Shown here in pieces: positions 41,191-53,000 of a stretch of 64,000 nt of DNA. Position 1 is the first letter of the stretch. Each line of letters begins with the position of its first letter. The stretch lies in NCBI RefSeq assembly GCF_963678635.1, contig NC_087070.1:37892600-37956599 (forward strand). Direction: 5' to 3'. The position numbers and the translations under genes are program-made. The notes under the pieces were generated by a model. The model was not told the origin of the DNA. It was given only the letters and a program-made list of their open reading frames with translations, and made no database searches. Origin of the DNA: Symsagittifera roscoffensis (Eukaryota > Xenacoelomorpha > Acoela > Convolutidae).

Positions 41191-43447
41191 ATACTCGTTT
41201 AGGGTTACGCCGTTTGTGAAAGACAGTTTGAGCGTTGGTTCCAAAACCATTGACGTTACCATTCTTCAAGACAGGTTTCCACATCTGCAGCCAATTAAAC
41301 CTATTGTCTACAACTATTCCGACGTTGAGATGATATTAGGGCAGGATGTCTTTCATGCAATCAAGCCTCTCGAATACTTCCAAGGACGAAATCAAAACAC
41401 TCCTGTCGCTGTCCGTATGCCCATTGGCTGGGTTCTCAGTGGCCCACTTCCATCACCAATTGGTGTTCGAGCCACCACTTTCAAGTGCAATGTTGAAGAC
41501 GTAGTACTTGCTGACCAAGTGAAGAAATGGTACGAGCTAGAGTCGTATGGCACGTTTAAACAAGCTGATCCCCGTTCCTCAGCTGATAAACGTGCACAAA
41601 AAATTCTTGACTCTACCACGATTCATGATGGCAGTCGTTATATTGTCGGAATGCTCTGGGCTGCTGACAATATTTATCTTCCCGATAACTTTTACGCGTC
41701 GTTAGTCCAGCTTAAGTCTCTTGAAAAGCGTCTAGAGAAAGATTTAAACCTGAAAACTCAATACGCATCAGATATCCGAAGTGATGTCGAGAAGGGTTAC
41801 GTGGTCCCGGTTAGCCCTCGCGACTCAAAAAACCGTTCAGACCGAGAATGGTACGTACCGCACCACCCAGTTTTAAATCCGAACAAACCCGGCAAAGTTC
41901 GGCGCGTTTTAAACGGTGCTTCTAGGTTTCACGGCAGTTCACTGAATAACTCCCTTCTCGTCGGCCCCGATCTGCTTCAGAACCTTTTATTCGTTTTAAT
42001 GCGCTTCCGAGAGCACAAATACGCAATTTCCGCAGATATCGAAGGCATGTTTATGCAGGTCGGCTTACTAGAAAGTGATCAACGTTCCTTGCGTTTTTTG
42101 TGGCGGGAGGACCCCACATCAGATGTGAGTGTATTTCAATATACAAGGCATATATTTGGAGCGAAAGATTCTCCGACATGTGCTAACTATGCTCTTCGCC
42201 AAACAGCCGTCGATAACCAAGATCGTTACCCCGATGCCGCTTACGCCGTGCTTAACAACTTTTACATGGATGACTACATTGGGTCTGTGAAAAACACAGA
42301 AACTGCTTTAGGGTTAAGTCGCAGTTTAGTTGAAGTGCTTAATTTGGGTGGGTTTAATCTTACAAAATTTATTAGCAACGTTCCCAATTTGTTTTCGAAA
42401 CTAAATCCCCCTAAGACCAGCGCTAACAACAATAAGAACATTTTTACCGCTGCGATTAATCCGGAAACCGCATCGCATGTTCTCGGTCTCAAATGGGACC
42501 ACGTCACCGATACGTTGGTTGTGAGCAGAGGAGTCAACCGCGAACTCAAAGACTCTGTTACGCAGCGATCGGTCCTTAGTTTTGTGTCCTCCGTGTTCGA
42601 CCCCATAGGTCTTGTCGCCCCGTATACCGTACGCGCACGTTTGTTACTGAAAGATATCTGGAGATTGAGTGGCCAACAGTGGGACGACCCACTGCCAATT
42701 GAGTTGTGCCGCAGATTCACTGAATGGCACTCTGGCTTGCCAGTTTTAGGGCAGCTCAAAATACCTCGTTGCTATTTTGACTTCTCAGTAGATGAGGTTG
42801 AGCTGCACATGTTCGGTGATAGCTCATTGGACGTTTTCTGTTCTGTAGCATTCCTTCGAGCTCAGAAAAACGCCTGTTCCAAATGTCAGCTAGCGTTTGT
42901 TTTCGGTAAAGCAAGAGTAGCCCCGATGAAGATGCTTTCAATTCCGAAGTTGGAACTTCAGGCTGCGCTTCTTGCCAGTCGCCTGAAGGATGATATCGAG
43001 AAAGCTCTGACGCTGAGTATTTCCAAAGTGTTCATGTGGACTGACAGCACAACAGTCCTTCAGTGGTTGAACTCAACAAGCAAACAGCCCGTGTTTGTAG
43101 CCAATCGAGTAGCCGAGATTCTGGAGTCAACATCAATTGACCAATGGTTCCATGTTTTGAGTGGAGACAACCCCGCTGACACCGGAACTAGAGGTATTAC
43201 TGCTGACTCCCTCAAGCAAAGCAGTTGGGTAAACGGCCCTTCCTTTTTGAAAACTTCTGATTGGCCGTTCAATCCAAATAGGGAAGTTACTGACAAAATT
43301 CGCTTGGATGGTCCGGTCTACGATCTAAACGAGGGTTTAGAGGTCTCTTCGAATTTTCCGTGCACTGCAGTTTCGACTGACTTTGCCTTCCCTTGGGAAG
43401 AGTATAGCTCGTTCTCCAAGATAAAGCGACTTTCGCATATATGTTGA
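41159..43447 (+). pseudogene. BEL pol: protease end, reverse transcriptase, RNase H
   Basis: Open upstream to about 41080; no start codon of its own is needed since it continues the polyprotein in a shifted frame. MILGQDVFHAIKP closes the protease. RT begins near HHPVLNPNKPGKVRRVL, with YMDD at 42263-42274 in FYMDDYIGS. The A17 region follows, then RNase H with HMFGDSSLDVF, KLELQAALLASRL, MWTDSTTVLQWL and NPADTGTRG holding the acidic residues. All catalytic residues are present. Ends by frame change near 43435. Confidence 0.9.
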
Positions 43448-44874
43448 GACTCTCACCTAAGCATAGACATTTCAGATCCCCAGATAAGGCCATAATTGAT
43501 CCAGCAGAACTTGTTATTTCAGAGGAAAAACTTTTGCAACTTTCGCAGTTAGAGTCATTCCCAGCTGAAAGTAAACAATTAGCAGCTGGAAAATATGTGA
43601 AAACGTCGAGCCGTATATCATCGTATTCGCCTTTTATCGGGCCGAACGGTTTAATTAGATCTACCGGCCGTATCCAACGTCTCTCTGCAACCGCATTCAA
43701 AACTCGCCATCCAATAATTTTGGATAGCCGCCATCGCCTAATCCGATTGTTTCTCCGTTTTTATCACAATAAGCATGAACATCAGTCAGTCGACTACCTT
43801 CGTTCCGTCATTCATCAGCAATTTGTTGTACTACGCTTAAGATCTGCACTAAGAGCTATTGAAACACATTGCGTGTGCTGTAGAAAGCGAAAAGCGAAAA
43901 CCGTTACTCCAATGATGTCTGACCTTCCCGCGGAGCGTCTAGGTTACCGCCAGCCACCGTTATCGAACTGCGGCGTCGATTATTTTGGACCATTTCATGT
44001 AACCATTCGTCGATCTTCCGAGAAACGCTGGGGTTTTCTATTTACTTGCTTAACGACTCGCGCAATTCACATTGAGTTGGTTCCATCCATGGACACAAGT
44101 TCATGTGTGATGGCTATCGAGCGCTTTATTTCTAGGCGAGGAACACCCTCAATAATTTGGTCGGACAACGGAACAAACTTTGTAGGAGCCGAAAAAGAGC
44201 TTCTTCTGTGCATCAAAAATTGGAACACAGAAGCTCCACTGTCGCTCGTACACAAAGGCATTAAGTGGAAGTATAATCCGCCAAGTGCACCACATCAAGG
44301 TGGAGCATGGGAGCGAATGGTGCGCAGTTGTAAGCTTGTGTTTTATGCAATCTTAGGGTCAAGAAAGTTGACTGACGAGATTTTGAACACAACCATGTGC
44401 CTAGTTGAAGGTTCACTAAATGCCCGTCCACTCACTCCCGTTTCTGACGACCCCGATAGTCTTGAGGCTTTGACGCCGAATCATTTCCTCTTAGGTCAGC
44501 ACAGTCTAACGTTTCCGTCTCTAAGGTCGAGTGAAAACTATTCTCACTCTAAGCGCTATGCCCGTGCGCAGTCGTACGCAAACGCAATTTGGCAGCGATG
44601 GTTAAGTGAGTACGCCCCTACACTCAATAAAAGAGTTAAGTGGCCTGCTCCTCCCGAATACTCTTTGAAAACGGGAGATATGGTGTGGTTAGTTGAATCC
44701 ACTAGCCCTTGGGTCCACTACCCACTAGCACGCATAACGTCGCTAAACTATTGCAAAGACAACACCGCCCGTTCGGCAAACCTAAGGACCGTTTCCGGAA
44801 ACTACACTCGGCCGCTCGTTAAGCTCGTTCCGGTTCTCGCTCCTTCGGGAGTGGAGGATGTTAATGCTACATAG
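43441..44874 (+). pseudogene. BEL pol: integrase
   Basis: Continues pol after the frame change. Zinc-binding HNKHEHQ...CVCC segment, then the DDE core: NCGVDYFGPF, IWSDNGTNFVGAEKEL and APHQGGAWERMVRS carry Asp, Asp, Glu. The C-terminal domain (YSLKTGDMVWLVES, DUF5641 type) is complete. The stop lies within the 3' LTR. Confidence 0.9.
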
Positions 44875-45318
44875 CATTAAAGTATGAAAGTATAGTATAA
44901 AGCCAGTATAGTTGCTTATCAATATCAGCTATATAGCTCAGCGTATACATAGTGCGTTCCGGGGAGTTCGGCGTGGGTTCGATTCTCACCTAAGTCGTTT
45001 CATTTGAGAATCCTATTTGAGCCGAACCTGACAGATCATAAAATGCTAATATTTTAATCGGTTCAAAAATTGTTTGCAATTGAGTTTCTGTTAATTAAAC
45101 TGCGTGAATTAAGTATGAACTCATTGTGAAAAAACAGATAAATCACACAAATCAGGGCATGAACAAGCCAACTTTTTAACTTGATACGTGTAATGTTGTT
45201 GCTAATTCCGTGCAATAAAAAATTACTAAAATTCGCCGTTTATTGATTCTGTTGAATTAAACCGATTCTGTTTCCTGTTTTTATAAGATATAAAAAAGTT
45301 ATAAAAAAGGCCAGAATA
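44859..45318 (+). repeat. BEL 3' LTR
   Basis: 460 bp, aligns without gaps to 35947-36406 with about 8 substitutions. The pol frame runs 16 bp into it. A purine-rich GGGAGTGGAGGA directly precedes it. Confidence 0.95.
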
Positions 45319-45495
45319 TTGGGTAACTCATAGAACTTTGTTAGATTCCTATTTCTGTGAACATATGTGGCGAAAAACCAAAAACGCAGACCATAAAGAT
45401 TTATTTGATGAAAAATTGGAAGACATCATTCTCCTAATTCACCAATTTAAACTCAATTTTTCATGTTTTAAAAGGGGGGAACTGGAAAAGAGTCC

Positions 45496-46964
45496 AATTT
45501 TGAAAGGCTGCTTTAACGATGTCATGTTTAACCTTTCATTGGTTACATCGTAAGATCATGCATTTAACCATAATCACACGTAAAAAAACTCTTAAAATAG
45601 AAAATTTGAAAGTTAGGGTGAGTAGAAAACAGCCGGGTTTGATTTTTTCCTGGTGTTTAACAAGCACGGTTTTTAATCTTCGAACTTGTCCATTTTTTGC
45701 ATTCCTGGTGTGAACTGATATAGTCAATTCTGCATTCGAAAGCGATTGATTAATATTGAACTCAAAATTGTTTTATTAGCTGAGGACATCAACATTTTAC
45801 AGATGGTAGGAAAATCACTTAACCAAAAAGTCGAATATAGTCGTTAAAAAAACAATAATATTTAATCTTTTTCTTCAAAAGTCAAAGCGACAAGAAAACT
45901 CGTATCAGAGCATAGCGTTTGATAACTATTCCGAGTTTATTCAGTTTATTTATTCATACATATCGGCTCTTTTTCCTTTTCCCGCACCTCAGAGCATCAA
46001 GTTTTTGGTGTAACGAGTAATTTTACAAGGTTAATTAAGAAAACTAATATGTTTGTCATTGCCTAATTTGTCCGTATGTAAATTTTCCTAACAATCGGAC
46101 AAAGTGAACAGTACTTTTAGTTGAAAAGTTTGCAGGCCGGCGGAAAAGGAAAAAGAGCCCATAATGCTTAGCTCACGTATTCACAATTAAGATAAAGAGC
46201 AAAAATTGTACCGTAGAGAAAGTCATAGTTCCGAGTGGGGTTCAAAGTCGGCTTCCTCAAAGTATGCACTTCCGTCATCTTAGAGAACTATGTCGTGTCG
46301 TGATAAGTCGTGTTGCGTGATAAATCGGGTCAATTTTTCCTCTAGTTTTACAAATGGTAGATCGCAAGCTCAAATTTACTTGCAATAACAATAGCATGCG
46401 TCGTACAAAAAATTGATCCAAGTGTTTTAAATGGAGATTCAAATGATGTCAGCTCAAAGTGCGCACGCCAAAAATGTTTCTACTCGTTTGAAAAAATGGT
46501 AAATGTACGGTAAGCACGCACGTCGGTTTTCTGCTTTGGTTAGTTTTTTGCTCTCAAATAAAATGTATTCAACCAATTTATCAAAGCACCTGCTTAAATT
46601 ATTATATGCGAAGCAAGATAAAAAAAATACAAAGCTTCAGATTTAAAAAAATCCACGTGCATAAAACAATCGAAAGTATCTAGTACATTGAAAAGATTTT
46701 GCAGACCAATAATTTGCTAGAGTATATATCTTTCTCCCATTATCGTTTACAATTGTTTTTAAAAAAATTTCCTCCCAATTAATTTTAACCACCTGAAAAA
46801 ATTTCATCAAATTCCCTGAAACGCTTTTTGCCTAAATGATTCGCGAACTCTTTGTTTAAGTGACACATGTAATTTCTTTGATATTCTTCAGTTTATCGAG
46901 TATTATTTATCAAACAAATCTGTTTTACTTGTTATAACTAATTAATTACCCTTTATAAGCCACA
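45496..46964. other. SPAG17 upstream region
   Basis: Holds a family C hairpin (CTCGTATCAGAGC..ATTCCGAG at 45898-45938) and a Merlin MITE (45965-46159). The rest is AT-rich and stop-dense. It must contain the SPAG17 promoter and probably the CFAP91 5' exon or promoter; no clear TATA or RFX X-box was identified by eye. Confidence 0.5.
45965..46159. mobile_element. Merlin-type MITE, subfamily B
   Basis: Ends GGCTCTTTTTCCTTTTCCC and GGAAAAGGAAAAAGAGCC. The core (GTAACGAGTAATTTTACAAGG) matches 7312-7529. Target duplication not recognisable. Confidence 0.7.
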
Positions 46965-47084
46965 ATGCCCCCCAAGAGACAGAAGAGTGGGCAAGGGAGT
47001 GCTGGACCCCCCGGGGGAGGGGGAGGGGGAGGAGCAGCACAGCAGAAGTGGGAAGCAGGCCTCATAGCAGCCCCATTCAATGAT
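46965..47084 (+). CDS. SPAG17: SPAG17 exon 1 (initiator)
   Basis: ATG at 46965 after CCACA. Forty codons with a Gly run and KWEAGLIAAPFND, ending at donor GTAAGT in phase 0. A CpG- and G-rich patch stands out from AT-rich flanks. Confidence 0.9.
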
Positions 47085-50000
47085 GTAAGTCCGATGCAAT
47101 GAAATCGCCCTAATTTTTAATACCAAAAACAACAGAACTATTTTGGATTTTTACAGCTTCCTTCTTTGATTTGTCCTTAAAGTAAAAAAAAAACAATTTT
47201 ATTTAAAGGTGCCAGTATAGATATATGCTACTTAACGCGGTTTTTCCGTCAAAATTTTCCAAAAAGTGCCCCAAAACGGCTTTTCTGACCTGCGGCTCAA
47301 AAGTTTTTGTTCAATTTGGTCGAACTAAAAAAAGGTCCGCAAAATTTTCAAAAATGTTTGAAAATTATCCTCTCAAAAAATTTTATAGCCGCCTCTGTTT
47401 TTATTGTTATGAAATGTAATAAGACATGGGGCGGCAATCCGTAAAAAGCTACCATTAGTAACTGTAGATTAAGCGGCAAACGCTAATTACGCGAGTTCTT
47501 TCCAACTTTGGTGTCTTTCCCCTAACAGTGAATTTTGTGTTTTGGGGAGGGCTTTATACGTTTTTGAGTGGGGGTAGGTGGGGGGGGGGGGGTTTACATA
47601 GTACTTAGGCACGACAAACATATTTGGTACTCATATTTAACTTTGAAACCTTATACATGAAAAAACCGAGCGTTAGAAACAAGGGGTTAAAGGTACATGC
47701 AGTCGATTAGTTGTAGGATGACATCCACTGACCTCGGGACTCATAGTTGTGGTACTTCCTCGCATAGCCAGATAAAAACAACCGGTCAAGGACAAACAGT
47801 CTGTTCATGAAAGGCTCGAAATCAGCGGAAAACAGCCTATTGAATAGTTAGGAAAGTTGTCTTAGAGCCGAGGAAATTGGATCTAAGTTTCAACATTTTT
47901 CATAATATTTCACACGAATGAATGATTGAGAGATAGCTTTTCTGATCTGATTCAAATGATCTGATTTTCGAAAAAGTAGATCATAATCTGCTAAAATGAG
48001 TAAAATTAAGTTAAAATTTTAAACTTTTGTAATATTGGAAATGGGCTCTTTTCCAGTCCCCCCTTTCAAATTCAATTTTGAAAAGTCTATTTAACGTTGT
48101 CATAATACAATGAAATTTGGCGTGGTGAAACAATTGACAACTGTGAAACTGGAAAAGAGCCCAAATCTGGGCTCTTTTCCAGTTCCCCCCCCCCCCCCTT
48201 TCAAATGTTTTTCATACTTTACATTGTAACATCACGCATTTAGCCGTATTTACACACCTAAAACTCGGTATTTTGAAAGAAAGAAACTGGAAAAGAGCCG
48301 AATTTGTTCACAATTGAAAGCTTCCCCGGTCAAGGTGCTCACTTTATGTTTCGACTTTGAAAGTCGAGCACATGTCAGTACTCAACCGAAAAAGAATAAT
48401 CGATACAGGGGTTTCGGTAGAGCACAAATTTGAAACATACCTCGAGCACGGTCAAAACATACCTAGAGCACGGTCGAGAACGCTCGAGCACAGTCGAGCA
48501 CGGTCGGAAAATAAAGTGCTTTATGGCCAATTTTTATTGCTCTATGGCAATGTTAAGAAATTATCTCAAAACTGAAAATAAAAGAATGGGGGAATAGAAA
48601 AGAGGGCTCTTTTCCACTTTTCACACACCTTTTGAATTCACGTTTGAAAAGCTTCTTAGGAAATGTTGTCATAAGGTAATTAAATTTAGCATGGTGAACC
48701 AAGTGAACAATACTGCTCGTACACTCCGCGTCATAAAATTTCGTACCATATTAATACATGGTAAACACTTGTTTAAAGACAAAAGTTGGCCAAATTTTTT
48801 CGTACTTTTGGGTTTTTGTTAGAAAAAGTCACGAACTCGCAAATGGTTCTGTACACATGCAATCACGCGAGATCAGTTTGTTCAGTTTCTGTTCAATTTT
48901 TGTTAAGTTTGTTCAGCTTTTGACATGCACTCACGCGAGATTATCGAGTTAGCCAAAGAAAAACATGCAAATGATTTTTCATATCGCCCAATCAGCCAAG
49001 AACTGAGTTTACCAAGATCAACAGTGCAGTATATGATCATGAATGACTACTCAAGAGTGAACGCAGAGCAGGGACCCAAGCATGTGGCCGTTGGCTTCAA
49101 AAAACTGTATAAAAAACGATGCGTTGCTCTGCGGAAAAAACGCAAAGAAAAGGTGACAGCCTCAAAAATCCTGAGGGAGACAGCCCTCAAAATCAGCAGA
49201 AGAACGGTTCATCGAGCTTTATCAAGAATGAGATATGGATACAAAAATGCAAAATTCAAGATAATTTTGATCAAAAAACAGAAAGAAAATCAAGTACGCT
49301 TCTGCACTGAATGGTTGACTAAACCAAAAAAACTGTGATGAAGTCGTATTTACGGATAGAAAAAATGTTAAACTAGACGGACCCGACAACTGGTGTTCCT
49401 GGATGGAAGAAAATCATCAAGTTTACCTCAGAAAACGTCAATGTGGGGGTGGTTCACTAATGGCCTGGGGTATGATTTTTTCGACCGGTCACATTTTTGT
49501 CAAAACGGTAACTGGTCGAATAAATTCAGACACCTACATCAAGCGTACGAAAGACACTGCCATACCTTTAATGAGAGACTTTCTCCACAATGGTTTCGTT
49601 CTGCAACAAGACAATTGCAGTATTCATGTTTCAAAAAAAGTTTGAACTTTTTTGAGAAGATGGGCATTGAGCTTCTACCTTGGCCCACCAGGAGCCCGGA
49701 TCTCAACCTCACAGAGAACGTGTGGAGCAAGTTGAGTTCAAGGGTTTATGATGGTCCGCAACGGAAAAACAAATAAGAACTGGAACAAAAAGTTTTTGAA
49801 GCCGTAGACCACATGAACTCGCATCTTTCTGATATTTTAAAACTCTATTCTCGTCGTTGTATAGTCGTTTCTTATCACGAGAAATGGAAATAAAGTTTCT
49901 TACTGACTTTTTTAAACATTTCTGAAATCGTACAAAAAAATTTGGCACACTCTTGCTTTGAATTGATGAAATTACATGTATTAAGATGGTACGAAAAAAT

Positions 50001-53000
50001 GTGACGCATAGGGTATCAGGGCGAAGCCTTGAATGTTCCGACTGCCGTTTAAGGTTTATGGAGCAGTAATATTATAAAAAAAGTTAAATGTAGTAAAATA
50101 AAATGAAAAAAAAAATCTTAAGTTTGAAAAATTTTATGAAAATCATGCCCCCACACGCCATATAAAGTACAAAAGAATAGATTTCGCTCCTTTTAAAAAA
50201 TCAATTACGGCAAATAAGCTTCTTTCTACCAATTTGGAACGACTTCTAAGACGGATTAAATCTCCGCTCACGCGTTTATAGCGCGAGGTATTAATTTTCT
50301 CAAAATGGCCAAAATCGCGATTTTTAAACCCCTATAATTTTACAAAAAACGATCACAGGTGAAATATCTTTTCAAATTTGAGCTCAGGACAACAATAACT
50401 TTTGAATGATTTTTAAGAATTCCGTCAAAAATGGCTTGTTAAAAAGTCGAAATTTGTCTGAAGAAAAAAAACCCACTTCGAGCACAAATATTCCGTTACT
50501 TTCGTATCGAAAGTCGGAATAAAAGTATCTTTAATTGATAAGTTTGCCCAAATTTTGTCATTGAACGATGGGAAACTTCAGTAAACTTACTTACTTTTTC
50601 TGTATAATGCCCATCTCATATATAACTGGCAATTTTCAAACCTCATTACTTTATGAAAAATGATTTGAGCATAACAGGAGAAAAACTTGAGCTCCTCAAA
50701 TCTCTGGATTCCAGATGGTTGAAGAAGTTCCGTTCAACAATGACTAGTTAAGCGTCGAAATTTGTCTAAAAAGCAACGTAGAGTGCAGGCTTTCCGTCTT
50801 TATCCTCAAAAGTTTAGCGTTGTCATAAGGCAATTCAACACTAGGCATTAAAACAGAATAGCCTAAAATGTAGCCATTGTAGCTAAAAAATATTACGTTC
50901 AACATTTAAGAAGTTGGGTAAAGTGACTTATGGTGATGGAGAGAATAAAAGAGCCCAAAAGTATAACTCTTTTGAATCTTTTCCCCACATTTCAAGTTCT
51001 CTAAATTTATACTTTTCGTACGTAAGGCAATGGTTAAATGCGAGATGTAACGATGTAAAATAATACCTACGTGTCTATAGTTAGTTTGGGCTCTTTTCCA
51101 GTTTCCCAACCCCCTCGTATAATTAATAAATTAAGCTATTCAAAAAATGTTCACACGGCACTTTGCATTTGAAAATTTCGTAAAAATCTGTTTATCTGCT
51201 CACGATGACCCGTTTTGATGCAGTTTATAACATGAAAAAAAATTTTAAATAGACTTTCTTTTATTGAATTTCAGAAAAAATCAAAGGGGGACTGGAAAAG
51301 AGCTTTAATTTGTTCACCATGCACAATTCACCATGACAATGTTAAAACATGTTTTCAAATTTAAAGTTCAAACTTAGGGGGGTGGACAGGAGCCAACTTT
51401 CCGATTAACATAACTCCGAAATGGACCAAAACCAACTTTTCTCAAAACGGCATAAAATCAGATTATCATGCTTTTCATCAACAAATTTTCACCAGCAACG
51501 AAAACAAGTTAACAGGATTCGAAGCTAAGTATTTCCAAACTTTGATGATAATTTTGTTGGACAATTTGATCACAAGAAAATATTTCGCATCAACAAGCTT
51601 ATGTTTTTGACAAGAAATCGAAAACTTTTTTCAAGATAAACTCTCAACCAAAAATTGAATCAATCAGTTTTTTGTTTTATTTTTTGTTCTTTAGAAAAGT
51701 TCTCATGAATAAGTTTTGATGGTATATCATTTGGACGGCATACCAAAAGATCAGTTTTTGGCAGAATTATCAGATGCGCCAATATACTGAAAGTAACAGT
51801 GTACTCTGACTTGATTGGCTGCATCCTTTCAAATGCTAAGGCCTTGCCGCTCGTGAAAGATGTTCTATATTTTTTTCATTCCTAACTACTTTGCTGTTAA
51901 TTCTCGCTATTAATTACATAAGCGAAATATTTATTAAATGATGATTTGTTAAAATCTTAATTAACTACTAGAAAGCATTGATCAATTTTAAAGAACTCTG
52001 CTAACTGTTCTGCACATATAAAATAACTTCATAACAAAACTCAAAAAAATCAAAAAAAAAAATTTCCCGCGTTTTCAGCAAACTGACATCTCGGTACAGT
52101 CAACAAGTTTTTTAAATGCAAGTGTTGCATAGAATTTATGCAATTTGGGAGCTTTTCCGTTTTTCTGTCTGATGTGATTTATGCCATTTGAGTCATAAGA
52201 AAATTGCTCAAACGTTGCTCGTACAGCAAACTACATGAATTAATTTTGGTAAGCTTTTGTTAGCTGTATTCACCTTGACACGTTTTCATTACAATTAAAA
52301 GCATTGAAAAAATTTTAAAAGCTTTTCATAAAAGGTATCAAATTCTCATCATCTAGTTGCACTTGGTTTTGAATCAAAAGCATTTATCACTCACAGTTTT
52401 TTTTTCGGTTTTTTTCCATTTCAAATTCCAAATCGATTTTTAACGATGTCATTATGCAAAAAAAATTACAAAGTTGTCATAATGCTAACAAACCAACAAT
52501 TGTGAACAGATTTGTGCATTACATCTTATTTAATCGTAACCCATAAAACGTCTATGAAAATAGAACTAGACTGCTCGTATCAGGGCGAAGCCCTGAATAT
52601 CCCGACTGCCTTCTAAGGTTTATGGAGCAGTAATAACATATATCATTAACAAATTAAATGTAATAAAAACATGAAAAAAAATTTTTTTAATATGAATTTT
52701 TTTTCTACGAAAATTATCCCCCCACACGCCATATAAACTACAAAAGAATTTCGCTCCTTATAACAAATCAATAATGGCAAATAACCTTCTTTCAACCACT
52801 AAGACGGGTTGAACCTCCGCTTACGAGTTAATAGCGCGAAATATATCGCGCGCTAATTTTGCTAAATTGGCCAAAATGGCAATCATTAAACCCCCCTAAA
52901 ATTTACGAAAATGGTGATCACAGGTGAAATATCGTTTCAAATTTAAGCCCAGGATAACAATACCTTTTGAATGATAAAAAAGTCGAAAATGGTTAATTAA

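Larger units (their letters stand above)
35947..45318 (+). mobile_element. Young BEL/Pao LTR retrotransposon
   Basis: Two 460-bp LTRs differ by about 8 substitutions (roughly 98% identical), so insertion was recent. The 5-bp duplication TTGGG lies at 35942-35946 and 45319-45323. Internal order: primer site, repeat-rich leader, an accessory ORF, gag, protease, reverse transcriptase, RNase H, integrase. Three lesions break gag-pol: an in-frame TGA at 39979, a frame change within the protease near 41070, and one near 43435. It sits inside the Merlin transposase. Confidence 0.95.
35365..45464 (+). pseudogene. Merlin (ISXO2-like) transposase, broken
   Basis: Pieces in order: GTWLEGLHLSYQQVILFLYCW (35397 on), TVDWNNF, TIGGKGKTVEIDESC with the first catalytic Asp at 35615-35617, ISDE with the second Asp at 35789-35791, NFVDLTTGSCTNRVEGMW with the Glu at 35900-35902, then, beyond the BEL element, LLDSYFCEHMWRKTKN (from about 45338) and a final acidic helix to about 45430. 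This is the DDE order and spacing of Merlin/IS1016-type transposases. At least three frame changes and a stop right after ISDE disable it. Confidence 0.85.
35018..45495 (+). mobile_element. Merlin DNA transposon, split by a BEL insertion
   Basis: Left end GGCTCTTTTCCAGTTCCCC at 35018, right end GGGGGGAACTGGAAAAGAGTC at 45474-45494, the same ends as the MITEs. Between them lie transposase pieces, broken at 35946/45324 by the BEL element. Without that insertion the element is about 1.1 kb, usual for Merlin. Flanks CGACTTTG and CAATTTTG agree at 6 of 8 bases. Stops and frameshifts make it inactive now, but it identifies the superfamily of the whole MITE set. Confidence 0.85.
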
